Assembly (NCBI GenBank): GCA_964454545.1
Contig: CAYVTI010000009.1
Span: forward strand, 5,685 to 69,684
Direction: 5' to 3'
Origin: JABCZZ01 sp964454545
GTDB taxonomy: Bacteria > Pseudomonadota > Alphaproteobacteria > Rickettsiales > JABCZZ01
DNA length: 64,000 bases
Positions 16,606 to 25,869 of the stretch are shown one piece after another. Each line of letters opens with the position of its first letter. The stretch's first letter is position 1. The notes under the pieces are model-generated. The model was not told the DNA's origin, ran no database searches, and worked only from the letters and a program-made list of their open reading frames with translations. The position numbers and the translations under genes are program-made.

Positions 16606-18015
16606 ATGTATAATAACGGTGAAGTAAAAATTCGTCCGGTTATTCTTGCAGGAGGCTTTGGCAGGAGGCTGTGGCCAGTATCTTCCGATAACTGCCCCAA
16701 GCAGTTTGCAGAAATCATCAATGGGGTATCGTTTTTCCTTTCCACTCTGAAACGGGTTGCCGATCCGAACATGTATGCCGCTCCCATTGTCCTGGGAAAT
16801 GTAGAACACACGTTTTATATTCTGGCAGCGCTTAACCGCCTTAACATTACCAACGCCACCGTTATCCTGGAACCTATAGGCCGTAATACCGCAACTGCGG
16901 CAATCATCGCCGCCCTTCATGAAACCGATCCGGATGCAGTGCACCTGGTCATGCCCGCCGATCATAATATAAGGGATGATGAAGGCTTCCACAACGCCGT
17001 TCAGCAAAGCGTGAAGGCAGCCCGATCCGGCCATATAACGCTCTTTGGCATACAACCAGAATATAATGCCACAGGGTACGGCTATATCGTTCCCGGAAAA
17101 TCGCTGGATGGAATGGCACTACGGGAAATCAGCATATTTCACGAAAAACCGAATGAAACATTTGCCAAGGTGCTTATAAACCAGGGTGCGCTCTGGAACA
17201 GTGGAATATTTTTATATCACCCGGATCTGCTATGCGAAGAAACAAGAACGCTGGCGCCGGAATATTATGAAAAATGCCTGGCAGCTGCAAAAAACGCCAA
17301 GCATGACAGGAAAACCATTCTGCTTGGCATGGATGATTATGTGAATATCGAGAGCCATTCGCTCGACATATTGATCATGGAAAACACCAAACGTGGAGCG
17401 GTACTCCCCTGCTCTATCGAGTGGAACGACATCGGCTCATGGCATTCCATATGGAAACTGGCAGAGAAGGATGAGAATGGAAACGCCATCCTGGGATCGG
17501 TCATTGCGGAGAATGTGAGCAACTCCTACATCCGCTCCGAAGGCATATCCATCGCAGCCGTCGGCATGAAGGACTGCGTGATAGTGGCGACAAACAATAC
17601 GGTGCTGGTTGCGCCATGCTCGCACGCAGAAGAGATAAAGAACCTGCACAGCAACAAGGAATTAATCAACGTGCAGAATTTCGGCAACAGGCCGTGGGGG
17701 ACTTACCAGAACCTCGGCAGGGGAGATAATTTTCTGGTCAAGCAGATCACCATATGGCCGGGATGTTCCATCTCGCTGCAGTGCCATTCTCACAGGGCGG
17801 AACATTGGGTGGTTACTTCCGGCAAGGCACGCGTGGAATGCGACGGAATGAAAAACATCGTATCACCGCATGAGCCTGTATATATTCCTAAAGGAGCAAA
17901 ACATCGCCTGAGCAATATCGGCAATGCCAACCTTCAGCTTATAGAGGTGCAGACAGGCGATTATATCGGCGAGGATGATATCACCCGGTATGAAGATTTA
18001 TACGGCAGAAGTTAG
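16606..18015 (+). CDS. manC: Mannose-1-phosphate guanylyltransferase / mannose-6-phosphate isomerase
   Basis: This bifunctional type II enzyme makes GDP-mannose for surface polysaccharide. The 469-residue protein begins with the pyrophosphorylase signature PVILAGGFGRRLWP (11-24) and PKQFAEI. It continues with EPIGRNTATAAI, MPADHNI and FHEKPNE. After about residue 350 comes a cupin domain with the metal-binding QCHSHRAEHWVV, GKARVECDG and VYIPKGAKHRLSN. It converges on recR, ten bases away. It may supply sugars for the glycosyltransferases at 19.7 and 25.9 kb. Confidence 0.95.
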   Translation: MYNNGEVKIRPVILAGGFGRRLWPVSSDNCPKQFAEIINGVSFFLSTLKRVADPNMYAAPIVLGNVEHTFYILAALNRLNITNATVILEPIGRNTATAAIIAALHETDPDAVHLVMPADHNIRDDEGFHNAVQQSVKAARSGHITLFGIQPEYNATGYGYIVPGKSLDGMALREISIFHEKPNETFAKVLINQGALWNSGIFLYHPDLLCEETRTLAPEYYEKCLAAAKNAKHDRKTILLGMDDYVNIESHSLDILIMENTKRGAVLPCSIEWNDIGSWHSIWKLAEKDENGNAILGSVIAENVSNSYIRSEGISIAAVGMKDCVIVATNNTVLVAPCSHAEEIKNLHSNKELINVQNFGNRPWGTYQNLGRGDNFLVKQITIWPGCSISLQCHSHRAEHWVVTSGKARVECDGMKNIVSPHEPVYIPKGAKHRLSNIGNANLQLIEVQTGDYIGEDDITRYEDLYGRS

Positions 18016-18024
18016 GTTTACACC

Positions 18025-18615
18025 CTACACCGCAACGCGTGCTTTCATGGCCGCGCCCAAAGTGCCCTCGTCAAGGTAATCGAGCTCTCCCCCAATGGGT
18101 ATGCCATGCGCAAGCCTTGATATGCGGACGCTGGACTTTGCCAGCCGGTCGGATATATAATGAGCTGTCGTCTGGCCTTCAACAGTTGCATTGGTCGCAA
18201 GGATGATCTCGCCTATCTCATAAGCATGCGCTCTGGCGATGAGGGATTCGATGTTAAGCTGTTCCGGCCCCTTGCCATCCAGCGCGGATAACACGCCGCC
18301 CAGGACGTGATAGCTTCCGCGGAACATGCCGCTGCGCTCGATCGCCCACAAATCGGCGACTTCTTCCACAACGCAGATCTGCGTTTTGTCGCGCCTGCCG
18401 TCCGCACATATCGTGCAAGGATCGCACGTGTCAAGATTACCGCAGATGCTGCAATCGCGGATATTATCACTGGCTTCAAACAAAGAGGTCACCAGCGGCG
18501 TAAGAAGTTTTTCCCTGTTCCTTATGAGATGGAGGACAACCCTTCTCGCCGAACGCGGCCCAAGGCCGGGCAGCTTTGCAAACAATCCAATCAGCGAATC
18601 AAGGGATGCCGTCAT
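18025..18615 (-). CDS. recR: Recombination protein RecR
   Basis: RecR works with RecO and RecF to load RecA at gaps. The 196-residue protein has the helix-hairpin-helix LPGLGPRSARRVVLHLI (15-31), a Cys-rich zinc motif CSICGNLDTCDPCTIC (55-70), and a Toprim domain with CVVEEVADLWAIE and EIILATNATVEGQTTAHYI. The C-terminus contains RLAHGIPIGGELDYLDEGTL. dnaX and the YbaB gene, usual companions, are not adjacent; a PAS/GGDEF gene lies upstream on the same strand. Confidence 0.96.
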   Translation of the reverse strand: MTASLDSLIGLFAKLPGLGPRSARRVVLHLIRNREKLLTPLVTSLFEASDNIRDCSICGNLDTCDPCTICADGRRDKTQICVVEEVADLWAIERSGMFRGSYHVLGGVLSALDGKGPEQLNIESLIARAHAYEIGEIILATNATVEGQTTAHYISDRLAKSSVRISRLAHGIPIGGELDYLDEGTLGAAMKARVAV

Positions 18616-18665
18616 ACTATTTACCTCGGGCAGCTACTATAAATTATATAGCGCTCAATATCCAG

Positions 18666-19700
18666 CTATCTTTCCTGCCATTTCTTTACGCGGCGCTCTT
18701 TTATACGGCGCTCATGGGTAACAGGGACGCTTTTCTTGCGGCGATCCGGAATCTCGCCACGGCGGTCATGGGTAATCACAAGCTGCAGGGAATTTTCTAC
18801 CTCGGCACTCTGTTCTTTCATGTATTCTTCGCATTTTCTCAGCAGTTCCACATTGCTGATTTTCCCGTCAATCTGCGTAAAGCATATATTGACCTGCGCC
18901 GTCAACTCCTCGCCATACACCTGCATGGGGCTTACGCCTATGGCCCAGCGCAGGCGGTTCAGCACCATGCGCGCCTCTTCCTGTGAAGCCCCGACCAGTA
19001 TGATACCCATAGAGCATTCCGACAACGTGCCTACCGTATCCTCGGCCCGCAGCTTCTGCTTGAATATCCGGCTGATATGCTGGTGCAGCCGGTCACATAT
19101 CTCCTGGCCATATTCGGTCTTGAGCCTTTCATAGTCATTAATGTCTACGACGGCAAAAGACGCGAAAATATTTTTATCGCGCACATAATATATGACCAGT
19201 TCGATATCTTTTATCATCGAGGAGCGATCCGGCAGTTCTGTGCGTGGATCTATGACCTCATGGCCTTTGAAATTTTCCTTGATAATGGCGCGGAACGCAT
19301 TGGCGTCACGGACTTTTTGCTCATCAATCAGCACCAGATGGAACCACGGGTTCCTATCAAAAGACTCTCCAGATATGATACGCAGCTTGAATTTGACTTC
19401 CCTGCCGTCACGCGTCCTTATCGCAAAATCACGCACCTTGCTCAACACCGACAGCAAATCGCTCTTGTTTTCTTCGTATTCGATGAATTCATCAATGATG
19501 CTGCTTATGCGTTCCGGCAATATGAGGGAAAGCGGATGTCCCACCATTTCGTCATTGCTATACCCGGTGATGCGCACGGCTTCATCGTTTAACGCGGCTA
19601 TTTCCAGCATCTTCTTGTCGTTGTTCTGGCAGACGATAAAAACGGCATCCGACTTGCGGTAAGAATCCAGCACCTGACGTGGGTTTACTGATGTTGCCAT
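18666..19700 (-). CDS. PAS domain plus degenerate GGDEF domain protein
   Basis: A 344-residue cytoplasmic signalling protein. Residues about 15-130 form a PAS domain (ALNDEAVRITGYSNDEMVG). From about 150 a GGDEF-like domain starts with DPRTELPDRSSM, the equivalent of DPLTGLPNR, and has VDINDYERLKTEYG. The catalytic loop where GGDEF should stand reads LSECSM (about 227-232), so diguanylate cyclase activity is unlikely. The last 30 residues are very basic (RRKK, HERRIKERRVKK). The start has a good GGAGG ribosome binding site. It may be an effector or scaffold; the ligand is unknown. Confidence 0.8.
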   Translation of the reverse strand: MATSVNPRQVLDSYRKSDAVFIVCQNNDKKMLEIAALNDEAVRITGYSNDEMVGHPLSLILPERISSIIDEFIEYEENKSDLLSVLSKVRDFAIRTRDGREVKFKLRIISGESFDRNPWFHLVLIDEQKVRDANAFRAIIKENFKGHEVIDPRTELPDRSSMIKDIELVIYYVRDKNIFASFAVVDINDYERLKTEYGQEICDRLHQHISRIFKQKLRAEDTVGTLSECSMGIILVGASQEEARMVLNRLRWAIGVSPMQVYGEELTAQVNICFTQIDGKISNVELLRKCEEYMKEQSAEVENSLQLVITHDRRGEIPDRRKKSVPVTHERRIKERRVKKWQER

Positions 19701-19709
19701 AGTCCTCCG

Positions 19710-21488
19710 CTAAACCGTTATATCTCCGTCCAAGAAAGCATGTGCGCGGTAATTAAAATCCTCTATCGCCGCCGTATTGTCAAATGATATATCATTGTTC
19801 ATGCGCAGCGCGACCCCGGCGCTGAGATTTTCCAGCTGATACACCTTCCCTAGAGCAGAAAGGATTGCAGGCATAAAGGGTATTCGGATGAATTTCACCG
19901 GCTTGCCGATATATTCAAATAATTTTGTACACATCTCACGGTAGGTGACATTGCTTCCACCACCGATATTATAAATTTTATTATAGGTCTGAGGTTTTTC
20001 CAGCGTGGCAAATGCGGCTTCCACAGCATCTTTCACCTGTACCGGATTTCTGAGCCCCTTCCCTTCGCGGTAAATCGCCATAAAGCCATAGCGCTTTATA
20101 ACGTTGGCAATCGCCGTTATATTGTCGTCGAGTCCGACACCATACGGCATCATAAGGTTAAGTATGGTAACATCCCGCCCCTGCTCCTGCCCTACGCGTA
20201 TAATTTCCTTTTCTGCATTCATCTGTTTTTCGTCAGGCGGCAGATCGGTTCCGAACGCTACTACGCGCTTCAAGTCAGGATGCAGGGCGGGAAGCAGGTC
20301 CGGCAAACGCGCCAGCGGCTCTGCATGGAGCAATATGTCCGCCCTCATGATAAGAAATTCCGACATGTCCCTTTTTTTTCCGGGCTTATATTGTTTCCAT
20401 TCAAGATTGGGATGAGAAAATAACACATGGCGATCCGCATATACCGCTATCACCCTTGCGCCTGCGGCCAGCGCCTTACCAATAGCCGCCATGCCAGTCT
20501 GTGTTGCGCTTCCGGTGACTATGATGGTTCTGTCTGCAAGAGAACCGCCCTGCGTTTCAAGCCGGATTACTCCATGCAGAAGCGCCAGCGCGGCAATTTC
20601 GCGCTTCGCTTCCATAGGAGACACGAACAGGCTGTCAATTTTTCCCATTACAATCTTGAGCCACAGGCGCAAGAATATTCCGGCCTTCACCACCTTCAGG
20701 AAAATGGGAGAATGCTGCGTTGCAAAATGCTTCTGCAGGTATCGGACAAATCCCTTCGCCTTATGTTTCTCGATGAAGGAACTGGTAACATCGCTGGTGC
20801 TGCGGAAGTGAATGACCTTGACCCCGGGAACGCATATAACCTTGCCGCCAGCCTGGTGCACACGGTAACAGAAATCCATATCTTCCATATGAAGGAAATA
20901 GCCTTCGTCAAACCCTCTCAAGCGCTGATAGAAAGAGCGGGAAAGAAACATGAAGGCGCCTGATATGGCCGGAACTTCGTGTGTTTCTTCCGGCATAGGG
21001 ATGGTATGGTAATTAAGGTTGTCAGATTTTTTCAGGAAGCGGTTAAGCCCCAGGCTTTCGGAAATCCCGTTCAACGGGGTAAGGAGCGCGCGCCTGCCGC
21101 CGCGCTGTTCGCTGCCATCGGGATTTATTAGGTAGCAGCCGGCAAGCGTATTTTCAGGATATCTTTCCACCTCTAAGAACAATGCCGCCAGAGCACCCGC
21201 CGGAAGCATGCTGTCAGGATTGAGCAGCAGGACATGATCACCCGCCGCCTGCGCGACGCCCAGATTGTTACCCTTACCGAAACCGACATTGCCATGCCCG
21301 GATAATAACTTGACTCGCGGCTCCCTTACCGTAAGCGCACGCAGCCTTTCTTTCTCACCCGGAAGATTGCCGTTATCGACTACAATAACTTCCAGGCATT
21401 CAGGCTGCTGCAGAACCGAAGCTATGGCAAGCCATAAAGTGGGTCCAGTATGATAACTAACGATGATTACGCTTACGGATGCACTCAT
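19710..21488 (-). CDS. Family 2 glycosyltransferase fused to NAD-dependent epimerase-like domain
   Basis: One 592-residue reading frame carries two enzymes. Residues 1-260 are a rhamnosyltransferase-like GT2 domain: SVIIVSYHTGPTLWL, VVDNG, GNVGFGKGNNLG, LLLNPDS (87-93) and the acceptor-side MEDMDFCYRVHQAGG. A hydrophobic segment lies at about 262-282. Residues from 319 form a Rossmann SDR-like domain (IIVTGSATQTGMAA) with a C-terminal half resembling UDP-sugar epimerases (NLMMPYGVG, VQVKDAVEAAF, YNIGGGSNVTYREM). The classical GxxGxxG and YxxxK are not clean, so catalysis by the second half is uncertain. Likely role: surface glycan assembly. Confidence 0.82.
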   Translation of the reverse strand: MSASVSVIIVSYHTGPTLWLAIASVLQQPECLEVIVVDNGNLPGEKERLRALTVREPRVKLLSGHGNVGFGKGNNLGVAQAAGDHVLLLNPDSMLPAGALAALFLEVERYPENTLAGCYLINPDGSEQRGGRRALLTPLNGISESLGLNRFLKKSDNLNYHTIPMPEETHEVPAISGAFMFLSRSFYQRLRGFDEGYFLHMEDMDFCYRVHQAGGKVICVPGVKVIHFRSTSDVTSSFIEKHKAKGFVRYLQKHFATQHSPIFLKVVKAGIFLRLWLKIVMGKIDSLFVSPMEAKREIAALALLHGVIRLETQGGSLADRTIIVTGSATQTGMAAIGKALAAGARVIAVYADRHVLFSHPNLEWKQYKPGKKRDMSEFLIMRADILLHAEPLARLPDLLPALHPDLKRVVAFGTDLPPDEKQMNAEKEIIRVGQEQGRDVTILNLMMPYGVGLDDNITAIANVIKRYGFMAIYREGKGLRNPVQVKDAVEAAFATLEKPQTYNKIYNIGGGSNVTYREMCTKLFEYIGKPVKFIRIPFMPAILSALGKVYQLENLSAGVALRMNNDISFDNTAAIEDFNYRAHAFLDGDITV

Positions 21489-21562
21489 TTTTCTATTTCA
21501 AATATTGGATAAACAAGCCTAGAATGTAGATTCAATCAGTGAAATATCAATAACAATTTCTT

Positions 21563-24500
21563 ATGACCTACGATCAACATATAGCTTCCAATCCTGAAAT
21601 TTCCGTCTGGGTATCGGCGAGCGCGGGAACCGGCAAGACCAAAGTGCTTACCGACCGGGTCCTGCGCCTGCTGCTTACGGGTTGCAGGCCTGATAAAATT
21701 CTCTGTATCACCTACACCAAGGCTGCCGCCGCCGAAATGAAGCACCGAATCGGAGCGCAGCTAGGCGCATGGGCCATTATCAGCGATCAGGAACTACGGG
21801 AAAAGCTGGCCGGTCTGACTGGAAGCGATCCGGATGCGGATACGGCAAGAAGGGCAAGGCAGCTCTTCGCCCTCGTGATGGATGCGCCGGAATTCAGGAT
21901 ACAGACCATCCATAGTTTTTGCCAGTCATTGCTCAAGCGATTCCCGCTGGAAGCCAATATTGCGCCGCATTTCACCCTCATTGACGGACATACATCGTCA
22001 GAGCTGCTGCAGGAAGCGAAGAAACGGCTATTCAGCGAAGCAGGCAACAGCGAATGCTCTAAAGCCATCGAGGCATTGGCCGGAAGTATAAGCGAAGCTG
22101 CGTTTGACGAACTCATCGCGTGCATCGTAAGAGACCGGAGCAAATTCACCTCCTGGCTTAACGCAGAAGCGGGAGCAGCCAGCCTTCAGAAAAAGATTCT
22201 TGAGAAGGCGGGTTTTACTTACGGCACTACGGAAAAAGAAATATTCGGCAGGCATTTCGCCTATGGCGCGGAAGAGACAAACCTGTTGAGACAGGCGTGC
22301 GCGGCACTTGCAAAAAGCAACGGCAAGTCTGACATCACCATGCTCAATGCATTGCAGGTTTGGCTCGAAGCTTCACCGGATTTAGGTAGATGTAAGTCCT
22401 ATAGCAAGGCATTCCTTACGGAGAAGAGCGAGCCGCGCAAAACCCTATGCACGCAGGCGGCAAAAAAACTTCTGCCCAATCTTGAAGATATATTGCGCAG
22501 GGAACAGGAACGTGTTACCGCCTTTGCTGCAAGACAACGTTCCTTCCATACCATTCAGGCAACCGGTCATATGATAGTCCTTGCCGAGATGCTGCTTGGT
22601 ATTTATCACAGCCTCAAGGATGCGCATGGCTACATGGATTATGACGACATCATATTCTATGCCGTCAGCCTCTTGCATAAGAAAGGCGCCGCTGCATGGG
22701 TGCTTTATAAACTTGACGGCGGCATCGACCACCTGCTTATTGATGAAGCGCAGGATACCGGTCCAGAGCATTGGAAGCTGGTGGAGGCGCTTACGAGCGA
22801 ATTTTTCGCGGGCGAAGGCGTGAATAAAGCCAGGCGCAGCTTGTTTGTCGTGGGTGACAGCAAGCAGTCGATATTCAGCTTCCAGGGTGCCGATCCGCTC
22901 GGGTTCGACAGGATGCAGAGCCAGCTCCGCAAGCGCATCACATCCGCAGGAATGGAATTCCGTAATGTCAATCTCGCCCTTTCTTTTCGCTCGACCGAAC
23001 CTGTTTTGCAAGCGGTTGATGAAGTATTTCTACAGCCCGCCGCACGTGACGGACTTATTTTTTCGGAAAGCGACATAAGCCATGCGGCGCACAGGAAAGG
23101 CATGGCAGGCAGGGTCGAGCTATGGCCACTCATGGAAGCGGGAGAGACGGAAGATGCACCCGCATGGCATGTATATGATAAACCCTTCCTTTCCGTAAAA
23201 CCGGAAACCCTCCTTGCCAATGAGATTGCCCTTACGATTAAAGGATGGCTGGACAATAAGCGAAAAATCCTGTCGCAAAATCGGCCGCTCTCCGCCGGGG
23301 ATATATTGATACTGGTGCAAAGGCGCGGGACATTTACCAACGCGATGCTGCGCGCGCTCAAGCAGCACAATATCAACGTCGCCGGTTCGGATAGGCTCAT
23401 ACTAACAAGCCATATCGCCGTGGAAGACTGCATTGCGCTCGCCCATTTCCTGCTGCTGCCGCAGGACGACATGACACTCGCCACCGTGCTTAAATCGCCT
23501 TTCATAGGATTGTCCGAAGAAGAATTATTTGAACTTGCCTATGACAGGAGAGAACATGCCCTCTGGCAAAGGCTTAAAGACTTTGCTTTTACCCCCGGGG
23601 GGAGGAGAGATGTGGCGAAGCCATATCAGGAGGGGGTGATTTATCATTCCGCCTATACATTTCTCTCCGATCTGCTTGCCAAAGTAGATTACCTGCCGCC
23701 TTATGAACTCTTCGCGCATATACTGGAAACGCTTGAGGGACGAAAGAAACTGGCAGCACGCCTGGGTACGGAAATTTACGATCCGCTGAATGAATTCCTG
23801 TCGCATGCATTGCAATACAGCAACATGCATGCCCCTTCGCTACAGGGATTCCTGCACTGGCTGCAATCCGGCGAGAGCGAGATAAAGCGCGATATGGAAA
23901 AAGCGAAAGACGAAGTGCGAATCATGACGGTGCATGGCGCGAAAGGACTGCAAGCGCCTATAGTCTTTCTGCCCGATACCACGCGCCTGCCGCAACCCGA
24001 GGCCGGGATATTATGGTCGGATACGGATCACGTTCCGCTTTGGTCACCCCATGCGGATTATGAGGATGAGCATTACCGCGGCCTGAAAGAACGGATAAAG
24101 CTGCAGAAGGAACGTGAATACAGGCGACTGCTTTACGTGGCCATGACGCGCGCCGAAGATGAGCTTTATATCTGCGGCTGGAAAGGAAAAAAACAAGTGG
24201 CGGAAAAATGCTGGTATGAGCTCATACGGCAGGGAATAAGCGGAAACTGGAAAGAAGAGAATGGAAAGATGGCGCTGCGCTCTGAACAGACGGAACCGCC
24301 AAAATCTGCCATAGCAGACATAAAGCGGAAAAGCAGTGCAACGCTTCCTGCATGGATTAACACCCCACCTGCTTCTGAACCTGCCGCGTCCCGGCCGCTT
24401 GCGCCTTCACGGATGGAAGCGCCTGCAAAAGCGCTGTCGCCCCTGCAGGATCAGGCCACACGCACGAAAGGGCTGCTTATTCACAGGCTGTTGCAATACA

Positions 24501-24946
24501 TACCTGATATCGCGCCAGAAATGCGGGCTGCAACCATCGAGGATTTCATTGGCAGATATAGCAGGGATTTCAACAAAAGCACGAGGGAAAGAATAAGCCG
24601 CGAAGTTATGGATATTATAGAGCATCCCGATTTTGTACCGATATTCTCTCCGGACTCGGTGGCGGAAGCTCCCATCTCTGGCATAGTCCATGATAAGGAA
24701 GGAAACCCCATAGTCATATCAGGACAGATTGACCGGCTGGCGGTAATTGGCGACAAAGTCTATGTCATCGATTATAAATCGAATGCACAGCCGCCTGAGC
24801 GTGAACAGGAAGTCCCGCCAGCCTACCTGAAACAGATGGAGGCCTATAAAAAACTGGTGGCCCGGATTTATCTTGAAAAAACCATCTATTGCGGCCTGTT
24901 GTGGACCACCATACCCAAACTTATGTTTCTCACTGATTTATCTTGA
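21563..24946 (+). CDS. addA: Double-strand break repair helicase-nuclease AddA
   Basis: AddA is the helicase-nuclease subunit that processes broken DNA ends for RecA. The 1127-residue protein has Walker A SASAGTGKT (18-26), CITYTKAAAAEMKHRI, QTIHSFCQSLL, LLIDEAQDTGPEHW and the UvrD-family motifs VVGDSKQSIFSFQGA and RLLYVAMTRAEDELY. The C-terminal RecB nuclease shows GQIDRLAVIGDKVYVIDYKS. Its usual partner addB is not in this window. An extra G/C-rich in-frame stretch at about residues 676-694 looks like an inserted repeat (separate entry). It is divergent from the glycosyltransferase gene. Confidence 0.96.
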   Translation: MTYDQHIASNPEISVWVSASAGTGKTKVLTDRVLRLLLTGCRPDKILCITYTKAAAAEMKHRIGAQLGAWAIISDQELREKLAGLTGSDPDADTARRARQLFALVMDAPEFRIQTIHSFCQSLLKRFPLEANIAPHFTLIDGHTSSELLQEAKKRLFSEAGNSECSKAIEALAGSISEAAFDELIACIVRDRSKFTSWLNAEAGAASLQKKILEKAGFTYGTTEKEIFGRHFAYGAEETNLLRQACAALAKSNGKSDITMLNALQVWLEASPDLGRCKSYSKAFLTEKSEPRKTLCTQAAKKLLPNLEDILRREQERVTAFAARQRSFHTIQATGHMIVLAEMLLGIYHSLKDAHGYMDYDDIIFYAVSLLHKKGAAAWVLYKLDGGIDHLLIDEAQDTGPEHWKLVEALTSEFFAGEGVNKARRSLFVVGDSKQSIFSFQGADPLGFDRMQSQLRKRITSAGMEFRNVNLALSFRSTEPVLQAVDEVFLQPAARDGLIFSESDISHAAHRKGMAGRVELWPLMEAGETEDAPAWHVYDKPFLSVKPETLLANEIALTIKGWLDNKRKILSQNRPLSAGDILILVQRRGTFTNAMLRALKQHNINVAGSDRLILTSHIAVEDCIALAHFLLLPQDDMTLATVLKSPFIGLSEEELFELAYDRREHALWQRLKDFAFTPGGRRDVAKPYQEGVIYHSAYTFLSDLLAKVDYLPPYELFAHILETLEGRKKLAARLGTEIYDPLNEFLSHALQYSNMHAPSLQGFLHWLQSGESEIKRDMEKAKDEVRIMTVHGAKGLQAPIVFLPDTTRLPQPEAGILWSDTDHVPLWSPHADYEDEHYRGLKERIKLQKEREYRRLLYVAMTRAEDELYICGWKGKKQVAEKCWYELIRQGISGNWKEENGKMALRSEQTEPPKSAIADIKRKSSATLPAWINTPPASEPAASRPLAPSRMEAPAKALSPLQDQATRTKGLLIHRLLQYIPDIAPEMRAATIEDFIGRYSRDFNKSTRERISREVMDIIEHPDFVPIFSPDSVAEAPISGIVHDKEGNPIVISGQIDRLAVIGDKVYVIDYKSNAQPPEREQEVPPAYLKQMEAYKKLVARIYLEKTIYCGLLWTTIPKLMFLTDLS
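23589..23642 (+). repeat. Repeat-like insert in frame within addA
   Basis: A C/G-homopolymer-rich stretch inside addA begins with the self-complementary CCCCCGGGGG (23592-23601). It also holds a hairpin, GATGTGGC (23609-23616), loop GAA, GCCATATC (23620-23627), with one G-T pair, and ends with GGAGGGGGTG. It encodes TPGGRRDVAKPYQEGVIY, which interrupts an otherwise normal AddA region between ALWQRLKD and SAYTFLSDLLAKV. This looks like a mobile palindromic sequence accepted in frame. The boundaries are estimated by eye. Confidence 0.6.
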
Positions 24947-24969
24947 TAATTCTCTATACAATCAACTAT

Positions 24970-25869
24970 TTATGCCTTCGCCAACGGGTGATGTTCGGTC
25001 ACTAGTTTGGCCAGCCGGTCTTTTTCTATATGCGTATAGACCTGCGTCGTCGAGATGTCGGCATGTCCCAGCAGTTCCTGTATCACGCGCAGGTCGGCTC
25101 CACCGGCAAGAAGATGGCTGGCAAAAGAATGGCGCAGCGTATGAGGAGAGACCTTTTCCGGGTCAAGCCCGGCAGCAAGCGCAACTTCCTTCAGCATCTG
25201 CCCGAAACGCTGGCGGGTGATGTGCCCTTCCTTGCCGCGGGAAGGAAAAAGCCACGCCGATTCATCTTTTCTCGTTTTAATGTATGTATCCAGCGCGGCA
25301 AGCGCCTTATCATGCAGCGGAACAATACGCTCCTTATCTCCTTTACCACGCACCATGAGGAAATGGCGATCATACGCCTTGACCTTCTGCAAGGCAGCAA
25401 GTGGCAAAGTCACCAGTTCCGAAACCCTGAGACCCGACGCGTAAAGCAGTTCCAGCATGGCAACCATGCGCACGTCACCGGATTTTTCCGCCACCGCTAT
25501 CATTGTGGTAATGTCATCCGCAGAAAGACTTTTGGGCAGGTTGCGCGGCTGTTTTGGCGTATCAAGGATAACCGCAGGATTGTCCTTCCTGATTTCTTCG
25601 GTATAGAGAAAACGGAAGAATTGCCTGAGGCTGGAAATACGCCTTGCGATCGTCTTAGGCGACATATCGTTCCTGGCAAGCGTCCTGACATAGGCTTCAA
25701 GCAACGCCTTATCCGCATCCTTAAGGCAGGATTTGCGCCTGGAAAAATAAGCGGCAGCCTCGCTTAAATCGCGCTGGTAGGATTCCACCGTATTGCGCGC
25801 CGCTCCCCGTTCCGCAACCATCATTTCAAGGAATGATTCAATGAGCGTTATGTCACTAATGTCTGGCAT
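24970..25869 (-). CDS. xerD: Tyrosine recombinase XerD
   Basis: XerD acts with XerC at dif to resolve chromosome dimers. From the ATG at 25869 the protein has 299 residues, the normal size, with the SAM-like DNA-binding N-terminus (MPDISDITLIESFLEMMVAE). The catalytic set is complete: R148 (SGLRVSEL), K176 (GKGDKER), H243 and R246 (HTLRHSFASHLL), H269 (LLGHADISTTQVY) and Y278. The frame is open further upstream, but that extension lies inside the preceding glycosyltransferase gene, which this start overlaps by 14 bases. It converges on addA. XerC is a less likely alternative. Confidence 0.93.
   Translation of the reverse strand: MPDISDITLIESFLEMMVAERGAARNTVESYQRDLSEAAAYFSRRKSCLKDADKALLEAYVRTLARNDMSPKTIARRISSLRQFFRFLYTEEIRKDNPAVILDTPKQPRNLPKSLSADDITTMIAVAEKSGDVRMVAMLELLYASGLRVSELVTLPLAALQKVKAYDRHFLMVRGKGDKERIVPLHDKALAALDTYIKTRKDESAWLFPSRGKEGHITRQRFGQMLKEVALAAGLDPEKVSPHTLRHSFASHLLAGGADLRVIQELLGHADISTTQVYTHIEKDRLAKLVTEHHPLAKA

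Noticed and set aside
22445..23505. Long minus-strand frames across addA.
   Set aside because: They are shadows of the AddA helicase motifs on the plus strand.
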